From positions 124,001 to 188,000 of the forward strand of contig NZ_RKQL01000005.1 of assembly GCF_003843835.1 (NCBI RefSeq): a stretch of 64,000 nt of DNA. The letters run 5' to 3'. A program made the position numbers and the translations under genes. Below, in pieces: positions 8,752-15,516 of this stretch (position 1 is its first letter; each line of letters opens with the position of its first letter). The DNA is from Tibeticola sediminis (GTDB taxonomy: Bacteria; Pseudomonadota; Gammaproteobacteria; Burkholderiales; Burkholderiaceae_C). Under the pieces are notes generated by a model. It saw only the letters and a program-made list of their open reading frames with translations. It had not been told where the DNA came from and did no database searches.

Positions 8752-10065
8752 CTAGATACTGTATCCCCACCGCCGAGCCGGATTCCTGCTGCGCGGGTCA
8801 CCACAGCTTTCACGGCAGTTGGGCGCGAGCAGGTCGCGCAGGGTGCGGGCGACCACCTGGGTGGCACGGCGCAAGTCTTCGAGCTCGAGGCGCTCGTCGG
8901 CGCGCTTGGCGTGCGACTCGAGCACCGTGCGCGGCCCGGCGCCGTAGATCACGCCAGGGATGCCGCGCTCGACATAGAGCCGTACATCGGTGTAGAGCGG
9001 CGTGCCCACCGCGGGGATCGGTTCGCCGAACAGGGCTTGCGCGTGGCGCTGCAGCGGCTCGACGAGCACGCGGTTGCCGGGCAGGGGCACCATCGCACGC
9101 GCGAGCAGGATGCGGCGCACGTCCACGCGCAGTGCACGACCACCGCGCGGCGGGGCAAAGCGCGCGGCAGCGGCCGCGATGGTGTCCCGCAGCGAGGCTT
9201 CGACCTGCGCGGGGTCTTCCTCGGGGATCATGCGGCGGTCGAGTTTGAATACCACCTTGCCCGGTACGACGTTGGTGTTCGTGCCGCCTTCGATGCGCCC
9301 GATGTTGAGGTAGGGGTGCGTGATGCCTTCGACGCTTGAGCACATGCCGAGGTAGTCGCGGTTGAGCGCATAGAGCGCTTGCATGATGTGCACGGCGCCC
9401 TGCAGCGCATCGGTGCCGCTGTCCGGAATGGCGGCGTGGCTCATCTCGCCCTGCACCGTCACCTCGAGCTGCAGGCAGCCGTTGTGCGCCACCACCACTT
9501 GGTAGCTGAAGCCCGCGGCGATCAACAGGTCCGGCCGGGTCAGGCCCTGGCTCAGCAGCCAGCCCGGGCCGAACTCGCCGCCGAACTCCTCGTCGTAGGT
9601 GAAGTGCAGTTCCACCCCGCCGCGCAGCGGCTTGCCCAGCGCTTCGAGCGCGCGCAGCGCGAACGTATAGGTGGCAAAGTCGCCTTTGCTCACGGCCGCG
9701 GCGCGGCCATAGATCTTGCCGTCCTCGATGTCGCCGCCGTAGGGGTCGTGCGTCCAGCCCTCGCCCGGCGGCACCACGTCCCCGTGCGCATTGAGCGCGA
9801 TCACCGGACCTTCGTCGCTGTAGCGTCGGCGCACGATCAGGTTGGTGATGGACTCCAGCCCGTGCGCACGCACCTCCTCGGCGGGCACCGGATGGCGCTC
9901 GGGCCGCAGACCCATGCCTTCGAGCAGTTCTGCGGTGCGCTCGGCATGCGGCGCGTTGTTGCCGGGCGGCGTGTCGGTCGGCACGCGGATGAGTTCTTGC
10001 AGGAAGCGCACCTCTTCGTCGAAGTGGGCGTCGATCCAGCGGCCGAGAGCTTCGTAATCATTCAT
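8752..10065 (-). CDS. M20-family amidohydrolase/peptidase of the ureide operon
   Basis: A 437-residue member of the M20 (ArgE/DapE) metallohydrolase family, two-domain enzymes that hydrolyse amide bonds. The first metal motif LNAHGDVVPPGEGW is near residue 88 and the catalytic glutamates DEEFGGEFG near residue 156. The usual Asp-containing motif GRGxxDMKG reads GRAAAVSKGD near residue 118, so the expected bridging Asp is missing. The start overlaps the stop of the UraD-allantoate hydrolase fusion (ATGA), tying its job to the end of the ureide pathway. It might act on a ureidoglycine or ureidoglycolate-type product, for which no other enzyme is visible in the cluster. About 20 C-terminal residues rich in Arg and Cys look like an extension. 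Confidence 0.85.
   Translation of the reverse strand: MNDYEALGRWIDAHFDEEVRFLQELIRVPTDTPPGNNAPHAERTAELLEGMGLRPERHPVPAEEVRAHGLESITNLIVRRRYSDEGPVIALNAHGDVVPPGEGWTHDPYGGDIEDGKIYGRAAAVSKGDFATYTFALRALEALGKPLRGGVELHFTYDEEFGGEFGPGWLLSQGLTRPDLLIAAGFSYQVVVAHNGCLQLEVTVQGEMSHAAIPDSGTDALQGAVHIMQALYALNRDYLGMCSSVEGITHPYLNIGRIEGGTNTNVVPGKVVFKLDRRMIPEEDPAQVEASLRDTIAAAAARFAPPRGGRALRVDVRRILLARAMVPLPGNRVLVEPLQRHAQALFGEPIPAVGTPLYTDVRLYVERGIPGVIYGAGPRTVLESHAKRADERLELEDLRRATQVVARTLRDLLAPNCRESCGDPRSRNPARRWGYSI
8755..8765. promoter_or_regulatory. Short palindrome GATACTGTATC before maeB
   Basis: A perfect five-base inverted repeat with one central base, 36 bp before the maeB start and just inside the end of the M20 gene. 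It could be an operator, but this is weak because it has no second copy and little resemblance to the TGTATACA-type sites elsewhere in the window. Confidence 0.25.
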
Positions 10066-11852
10066 GTCTGGACGTCGGGGTCGCCGGCGAGTTGGTTCAG
10101 AAGGTGCTCAAACGCAGCGACGGCCAACTCCATGTCGTCGCTGGTGGTGGATTCGAGCGGGTTGTGGCTGATGCCGCCGTTCTCGCCGCGCACGAACAAC
10201 ATGGCTTGAGGCAGGATTTGGTGGAGCTTCATGGCGTCGTGGCCGGCGCCACTGGGCATACGGTGAACGGGTAGGCCGAGCGCCGCCACGGCTGCCTCCC
10301 AGCGGGCTTGCCAAGCGGGGTCGCTGGGCGCCGCGGCGGCGCGCATCGTCTCCTCCAGCGTGTGCTCGACACCATGCCGGGCGCTGATGTCGGCCAGGCT
10401 GCCGAGCACGTCGGCAATCAGGGCATCGCGCTGCGGGTCGGTGGGCGCGCGCAGGTCCAGCGTGAAGCGGCAGCGGCCCGGAATCACGTTCACCGAGCCG
10501 TTGGGCACTTCGAGCCGTCCCACGGTGCCGACAGAGTCGCCATCGGCCCGGGCGCGCGCCTGCACCGCCAGTACCAGCTCGGCTGCGGCGACGGCCGCAT
10601 CGTGCCGTTGGTCCATGGGGGTGGTGCCTGCATGCGCGGCAACGCCGATGAACGCACCCTCGAAACGCACGCTGCCGTTGATCGAGCGAACCACGCCCAG
10701 CGGCAGGTTCAGTGTGTGGAGCACCGGGCCTTGTTCGATGTGGACTTCGACGAAGCCGAGGTAGTGCCGCGGATCGCGGCGCAGCGCCGGAATGGCCGAG
10801 GGGTCGAGGCCGGCCTGCAGCATCGCCGCACGCAGGCTGACGCCGTCGGCGTCGCGTTGCTCGAGCCACTCGGGCCGGAAGTCGCCCACCAGCGCGCCCG
10901 AGCCGAGGAAGGTCGCCTTGAAACGCTGGCCTTCTTCCTCGGCAAAGGCAACCAGTTCGATGCCGAACGGCAGCCGCCGGCCCGCAGCGGCCAGTTCGCG
11001 TACACAGGCCATGGGGACGAAGATGCCCAGCCGCCCGTCGTACTTGCCCGCGTGACGGACCGTGTCGTAGTGCGAACCCGTGAGCAGGTAGCGCGCGCTG
11101 GTCGCACCACCGGCCGGGTGGTAGCGGCCGACGACGTTACCCACTGCGTCGATAGCCACCTCGTCGAAGCCGTTGGCGCGCATGTGCTCGGCAATCTCGG
11201 CGGCGCAGGCGCGGTGCGCTTCGGTGAGGTAGGTGACGGTCAGCTCGCCGCGTTCGGCGTAGCCCGGGTCGCTGTGACGGGCCAGCCGCTCCAGCCAGTC
11301 CCAGACCAGGTTGCCGCGGGCCGGGGTGTAGCCAAACCGCTCGTTGAGCCGGAGCTCGGCGATGCGGTGGACTTGGCGCAGGCACTCGGCGAATTCGACG
11401 GCCGGCGGGTTGCGCAAGCGGCGTTCGAAGCTCGCGATGATCTGCGCGCGGTTGAGGCCCGTGCCGCGCGGCCCGCGCACCGCGAGGATGAAGGGCCAGC
11501 CAAAGCGGGTGTTGTATTGGGCGTTGAGTGTTTGCAGCCGCTCGAACTCTTCGGGCGTGCAGGCGGTGAGGCCCGCGGTCTGTTGCTCGCCGGTGGAGGT
11601 TGGGGTCAGGGTGCGCTGCACCATCGCCTTGCCCGCGAGTTCGGGGTGGGCGCGCAGCAGCGCGAGTTGCCGCTCCTGGGGAGCCGTCGCCACGGCCTGA
11701 GCCAGCGCGTATTTCAGTTGGGCCAGGGTACGAAAAGGCCGTTGCCTCAGGGCGGCCTCGGCCACCCAGGGACTGTGTTCGTAAATGCCGTCGAGCAGGG
11801 CCACGGCGTCGGCCGCGCTGGCCTCATTGAGGGTGTCGAGCGTCAGGGGCAT
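10062..11852 (-). CDS. Fused OHCU decarboxylase (UraD) and allantoate amidohydrolase
   Basis: A 596-residue two-domain enzyme. Residues 1-165 are OHCU decarboxylase, which converts 2-oxo-4-hydroxy-4-carboxy-5-ureidoimidazoline to (S)-allantoin; its hallmark HPELAGK lies near residue 69 and RFGWPFI near 115. Residues 185-590 are a zinc-dependent amidohydrolase of the allantoate/hydantoin-carbamoyl (AllC) family. Ligand motifs are GSHYDTV (about 258), AEEEGQRF (about 308), VEVHIEQGP (about 368) and SGAGHDAM near 530. The fusion joins the steps on either side of allantoinase, whose gene (puuE) lies 15 bp upstream. The protein is presumably cytoplasmic. Domain assignment is firm; that both domains are active is inferred from intact motifs. 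Confidence 0.93.
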   Translation of the reverse strand: MPLTLDTLNEASAADAVALLDGIYEHSPWVAEAALRQRPFRTLAQLKYALAQAVATAPQERQLALLRAHPELAGKAMVQRTLTPTSTGEQQTAGLTACTPEEFERLQTLNAQYNTRFGWPFILAVRGPRGTGLNRAQIIASFERRLRNPPAVEFAECLRQVHRIAELRLNERFGYTPARGNLVWDWLERLARHSDPGYAERGELTVTYLTEAHRACAAEIAEHMRANGFDEVAIDAVGNVVGRYHPAGGATSARYLLTGSHYDTVRHAGKYDGRLGIFVPMACVRELAAAGRRLPFGIELVAFAEEEGQRFKATFLGSGALVGDFRPEWLEQRDADGVSLRAAMLQAGLDPSAIPALRRDPRHYLGFVEVHIEQGPVLHTLNLPLGVVRSINGSVRFEGAFIGVAAHAGTTPMDQRHDAAVAAAELVLAVQARARADGDSVGTVGRLEVPNGSVNVIPGRCRFTLDLRAPTDPQRDALIADVLGSLADISARHGVEHTLEETMRAAAAPSDPAWQARWEAAVAALGLPVHRMPSGAGHDAMKLHQILPQAMLFVRGENGGISHNPLESTTSDDMELAVAAFEHLLNQLAGDPDVQT

Positions 11853-11867
11853 GGCGGGGTCAGCCTC

Positions 11868-12830
11868 TCAGTCGATGGCGGGGCAGGGGTGGTGTTCGCG
11901 CCAGTGGCGCGCGATGTCGATGCGCCGGCACACCCAGACACGGTCGTGGCGCTCGATGTGGTCGAGGAAGCGCTGCAGCGCCACGATGCGCCCGGGCCGT
12001 CCGAGCAGTCGGCAGTGCATGCCGATGCTGAGCATCTTCGGGCGGTCGAGTCCGTCAGGGTCGCCCTCGGCGTAGAGCGCGTCGAAGCTGTCGCGCAGAT
12101 AAACGTAGAAGTCCTCGGCCTGCGCAAAGCCCTGGGGCAGTGCGAAGCGCATGTCGTTCGCGTCGAGGGTGTAGGGGACGACGAGGTGGGGCACCACCGC
12201 GCCGTCGCTGCGGCGCACCTTCATCCACACGGGCAGATCGTCGCCGTAGTAGTCGCTGTCGTAGACAAAGCCGCCTTCATCGACCACGAGCCGACGGGTA
12301 TTGGGGCTGTCACGGCCGGTGTACCAGCCCAGCGGGCGCTGACCGGTGAGCCGCTCCAGAATCGCGATGGCCTCGCGCAGATGGGCGCGCTCGACTTCCT
12401 CGGGCACGTTTTGATAGTGAATCCACTTGAGGCCGTGGCAGGCGATCTCGTGGCCGAGTTCGGTCAAGGCGGCCGTGACCTCGGGGTGGCGCTGCAGTGC
12501 GCTGGCCACGCCAAAGACGGTCAGCGGCAGGCCGCGGCGCTCGAATTCGCGCAGCAGCCGCCACACCCCCATGCGCGAGCCGTATTCATAGATGCCCTCC
12601 ATGCTGAGGTGGCGATCCGGGTAGGCCGCGGGGTTGAACATTTCGGATAGGAACTGCTCGCTTGCAGCATCACCATGCAGCACGCAGTTCTCGCCCCCTT
12701 CCTCGTAGTTGAGCACGAACTGCACCGCGATCCGCGCACCCCCGGGCCAGCGCGCGTGCGGCGGGTTGCGGCCGTAGCCGACCAGGTCGCGCGGGTAGGG
12801 AGCGGTGGTGTCGTAGAGGGCGTGCGTCAT
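11868..12830 (-). CDS. puuE: Allantoinase, polysaccharide-deacetylase type (PuuE)
   Basis: Hydrolyses allantoin to allantoate. The 320 residues match the PuuE family, a metal-independent allantoinase with a polysaccharide-deacetylase (NodB) fold. Typical segments are YPRDLVGYGRNPPHARWPGGARIAVQ-like N-terminus (residues 12-37), the stretch SMEGIYEYGSRMGVWR near residue 75, and GHEIACHGLKWIHYQ near 125. Its ATG overlaps the stop of the upstream regulator gene (ATGA), and the UraD fusion gene follows 15 bp downstream, so it is in the middle of a four-gene ureide operon. The length is typical (about 300-320). Confidence 0.95.
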   Translation of the reverse strand: MTHALYDTTAPYPRDLVGYGRNPPHARWPGGARIAVQFVLNYEEGGENCVLHGDAASEQFLSEMFNPAAYPDRHLSMEGIYEYGSRMGVWRLLREFERRGLPLTVFGVASALQRHPEVTAALTELGHEIACHGLKWIHYQNVPEEVERAHLREAIAILERLTGQRPLGWYTGRDSPNTRRLVVDEGGFVYDSDYYGDDLPVWMKVRRSDGAVVPHLVVPYTLDANDMRFALPQGFAQAEDFYVYLRDSFDALYAEGDPDGLDRPKMLSIGMHCRLLGRPGRIVALQRFLDHIERHDRVWVCRRIDIARHWREHHPCPAID

Positions 12831-13498
12831 GACGAGAGGGCCTGGGCGATGTCGTGCGTGGGCACGGGGCGGTCGTAGGTGAGGCTGGCCTCGACATGGT
12901 CGAGGTGCTCGGCCATGAGCCGCGCGGCGCGCTCCTCGTCGCCGGCGGCGAGGGCTTCGACCAATTCGAGGTGTTCGTCGCTGGAGTGGGCGGCGGCGTC
13001 GCGGCTCTGGTATATCAACGTGATGAGGGCGCAGCGCGAGAGCAGGTCGCTGAGCATTTCGGCGAGCACCCGGTTGCCCAGCAGTTCGGCCATGCGCACA
13101 TGAAAGTCCCCGAGCAAGGTGGTGCGCTCGGACACATTCCCCGCAGCGACGGCTGCGCGCTCGAGCGCCATGTGCTCGCGCAGCGCGGCAAGCTTTTCCG
13201 GGGTGGCCTCGCGCGCGAGGCTGCGCGCCATGCCCACTTCCAGCAGCCGGCGCACCGCAAACACCTGCCGGGCCTCTTCGGCCGAGGGGGAGGCGACGAA
13301 GGCGCCGCGCGCGGGCAGCATGCGCACCAGGCGCTTTTGCGCGAGCTGGAACAAGGCTTGGCGTACCAGGGTGCGGGATACGCCGAAGTGGTCGGCCAAT
13401 GCCTGCTCGGCCAGCTTGGCACCGGGCAATAAGCGGTGTTCGATGATGGCGCGGGTCAGGGCATCGACGATGCTGCGGGTGGCGGTGGATGTGTCCAT
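12827..13498 (-). CDS. GntR-family (FCD) transcriptional regulator of the purine/ureide genes
   Basis: A 223-residue GntR regulator. The N-terminal winged helix-turn-helix spans about residues 10-75 (EQALADHFGVSRTLVRQAL, then a wing MLPARGAFV). The C-terminal all-helical FCD effector domain follows from residue 90. The ATG at 13498 was chosen over an upstream in-frame ATG because the extra 13 residues are not conserved and lie over the divergent promoter region. It heads the operon with puuE, the UraD fusion and the M20 gene, and is divergent from HIU hydrolase. A palindrome AAGTG-N4-CACTT lies 28 bp upstream, so self-regulation is likely. Related regulators in such clusters respond to ureides or urate; its own ligand is not known. 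Confidence 0.9.
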   Translation of the reverse strand: MDTSTATRSIVDALTRAIIEHRLLPGAKLAEQALADHFGVSRTLVRQALFQLAQKRLVRMLPARGAFVASPSAEEARQVFAVRRLLEVGMARSLAREATPEKLAALREHMALERAAVAAGNVSERTTLLGDFHVRMAELLGNRVLAEMLSDLLSRCALITLIYQSRDAAAHSSDEHLELVEALAAGDEERAARLMAEHLDHVEASLTYDRPVPTHDIAQALSS

Positions 13499-13525
13499 GC
13501 GGGGGATTCTAGAGCGCGCACCCGA

Positions 13526-13539
13526 AAGTGCATACACTT
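13526..13539. promoter_or_regulatory. Candidate operator AAGTGCATACACTT between gntR and HIU hydrolase
   Basis: A palindrome (AAGTG, four bases, CACTT) in the 83-bp divergent region. Its right part, GTGCATACACTT, matches ten of twelve bases with TTGTATACACTT before puuD. FCD-type GntR proteins bind short palindromes of this kind, so it is the best candidate for the binding site of the adjacent regulator. Confidence 0.5.
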
Positions 13540-13581
13540 CAGTCGACGATTTTGTCTGGGATATGCCCGCCGGAGGCTTTC

Positions 13582-13941
13582 ATGGGACTGAGCACGCATG
13601 TTTTGGACACCATGCACGGAACGCCGGCCGCCGGCATGGCCGTGGCCCTGTATGCCACCGACGCGGACGGCGCGCTGCCGCGGCTGTTGCGCCGCATCGT
13701 GCTCAATGCGGACGGGCGCAATCCCGACGGCCCCGTGCTGGACAGCGCCAGCTTCCACCGGGGTACCTACCGGCTGTGCTTTTCCGTGGCGGACTATTTC
13801 CGCGCACGCGGCGTGGCTTTGCCCGAACCGCCCTTTCTCGACGTGGTGACGCTGGATTTTGGCGTGGCCGACCCGGATCAGCATTACCACGTGCCGCTGC
13901 TGGTGAGCCCGTGGAGTTACGCGACTTATCGCGGCTCCTGA
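13582..13941 (+). CDS. uraH: 5-Hydroxyisourate hydrolase
   Basis: Hydrolyses 5-hydroxyisourate, the product of urate oxidase, to OHCU, the substrate of UraD. The 119-residue transthyretin-like protein begins [17 protein letters not shown], with the family's N-terminal His, has the Arg in [13 protein letters not shown] (about residues 38-50), and ends in the diagnostic tetrapeptide YRGS. The ATG at 13582 follows GGAGG at a good distance; upstream in-frame codons are not conserved. It is divergent from the gntR-puuE operon and precedes xdhA by about 90 bp on the same strand, so it may lead an HIUase-xdhA-xdhB transcript. Confidence 0.96.
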   Translation: MGLSTHVLDTMHGTPAAGMAVALYATDADGALPRLLRRIVLNADGRNPDGPVLDSASFHRGTYRLCFSVADYFRARGVALPEPPFLDVVTLDFGVADPDQHYHVPLLVSPWSYATYRGS

Positions 13942-14028
13942 CGCGGCGATCGCCATTCTTTTTTTATATGGCCGTCATAAGGTCGGCTGCATAGAATCAG
14001 TACTTTGTCTCACCGCCCCCAACGCCCC

Positions 14029-15516
14029 ATGCCAGAAGTCACCAATACCGTCCGCTTCGTGCTGGACGGCCGCATCGTCGAAGCCCGGGGCGTGCGCCGC
14101 ACGACGACGGTGCTGGATTACCTGCGCGAGCACCTGCACCGCACCGGAACCAAAGAGGGTTGCGCCGAAGGCGACTGCGGAGCCTGCGTGGTGCTGGTGG
14201 GCGAACTGACCGAGGATGGCCAGCGGGTGCGCTACGCGCCGGTCAACAGTTGCCTGCAGCTGCTGCCCACGCTCGATGGCAAATCGCTCAAGACGGTGGA
14301 GAGTTTGCAAGGGGCGGACGGTCGTTTGCACCCGGTACAGGAGGCCATGGTGGCCTGCCACGGTTCGCAATGCGGGTTTTGCACGCCGGGCATCGTGATG
14401 AGTTTGGCGGGCTTGCTGCAGTCGGTGGCGCAGCCGGGCCGTGCGGAGGTGAACGATGCGCTCAGTGGCAATCTGTGCCGCTGCACGGGGTACCGCCCGA
14501 TCGTGGACGCGGCGTTGCAAGCGGCGCAGGCACCGGCCGAGGCGCTGCGCATCGACGACGCGGCCGATCTGCCTTTGCTGCAGCAGATCCGCCGCGCGAC
14601 CGAGCCGACCTACAGCCTCGAGGGCGAGATCGTCGTGCAGCCGGTGTTGCGAACGAAAAAAGGCAGCGAGTTCGTGGCACCCGCGACCGTCGAGGAACTG
14701 GCGGACTATTTGGTGAAGAACCCGGATGCGACCTTGCTGGCGGGTAGCACGGAAATCGGCCTCAAGGTCAACAAAGCGTTTTTGCGGCCCGCGCGCATCG
14801 CGTACCTGGGCCATGTGGCGGAACTGCGTCGGGTGCAGACCACGCCCGAGGCCTGGCAGATTGGCGCAGCGGTGCCGCTCGCGGAGGTCCAGACGCTGTT
14901 GGCCGACGCCTACCCGGATTTCGCGGAGGTGCTGCGTCGCTTTGGCTCGCCGCCGATTCGCTCCACCGCGACGCTGGCGGGCAATATTGCGAACGGCTCG
15001 CCGATTGGGGATTCCATGCCCTGCCTGATGGCGCTCGACGCGACGCTGCTGCTGCGTCGGGGGCGCCAGACGCGGCGGCTGCCGCTGACGCAGTTTTACA
15101 CGGGGCAAAAGCGCACCGTGCTCGAAAGCGGCGAGTTCATCGAGGCGGTGGTGGTGCCGCGGCCGCGCGCGGGCGAGGTGTTTCGCGCGCACAAGGTCAG
15201 CAAGCGTTTCGAGCAGGATATTTCGGCGACGCTGTTTGCACTGCGCTACCGGCTCGTGGAGGGGCGGTTCGCGGACGTGCGCGTGGCCTGTAATGGGCTT
15301 GCGCCCGCGCCCTGCCGGGTGCCGCTGATCGAGGCGGTGCTCGAAGGCCGCGCGCCGGCCGATGTGACGGCGGCCGAGCTCGACGCCGCCGTGGCGGCTG
15401 GCTTTACGCCCCGTGACGGCTTGCGCGCGAGCTGGCACTACCGCGCGCTGCTGGCGCGCAATCTGGTGCTGCAATTCGTTGAGGACGCCGCTGGCGTCGA
15501 GGAGACTGCCCGATGA
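14029..15516 (+). CDS. xdhA: Xanthine dehydrogenase small subunit (2Fe-2S and FAD)
   Basis: Electron-transfer subunit of xanthine dehydrogenase, 495 residues. It has two iron-sulfur centres: the plant-ferredoxin-type cluster with GCAEGDCGAC (about residues 44-53), and the second with CHGSQCGFCTPG near 110 and NLCRCTGYRP near 147. The FAD-binding domain follows from about residue 195 (TLLAGSTEIGLKVNK) and then the CO-dehydrogenase-flavoprotein C-terminal domain. An ATG at 14029 was preferred to a TTG eight codons earlier. Its stop overlaps the xdhB start (ATGA). It passes electrons from the molybdenum centre of XdhB to NAD+ in the oxidation of hypoxanthine to xanthine and urate. Confidence 0.97.
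   Translation: MPEVTNTVRFVLDGRIVEARGVRRTTTVLDYLREHLHRTGTKEGCAEGDCGACVVLVGELTEDGQRVRYAPVNSCLQLLPTLDGKSLKTVESLQGADGRLHPVQEAMVACHGSQCGFCTPGIVMSLAGLLQSVAQPGRAEVNDALSGNLCRCTGYRPIVDAALQAAQAPAEALRIDDAADLPLLQQIRRATEPTYSLEGEIVVQPVLRTKKGSEFVAPATVEELADYLVKNPDATLLAGSTEIGLKVNKAFLRPARIAYLGHVAELRRVQTTPEAWQIGAAVPLAEVQTLLADAYPDFAEVLRRFGSPPIRSTATLAGNIANGSPIGDSMPCLMALDATLLLRRGRQTRRLPLTQFYTGQKRTVLESGEFIEAVVVPRPRAGEVFRAHKVSKRFEQDISATLFALRYRLVEGRFADVRVACNGLAPAPCRVPLIEAVLEGRAPADVTAAELDAAVAAGFTPRDGLRASWHYRALLARNLVLQFVEDAAGVEETAR

Noticed and set aside
6130-9339. A plus-strand open frame of more than 1,000 codons opposite maeB and the M20 gene
   Set aside because: It is the antisense shadow of well-recognised genes in high-GC DNA. 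Its translation is His/Arg/Gly-rich low-complexity sequence without any domain.
10308-12650. A 780-codon plus-strand frame opposite the ureide operon
   Set aside because: No domain or plausible start region; the opposing frames encode UraD, allantoate hydrolase and PuuE with intact motifs.
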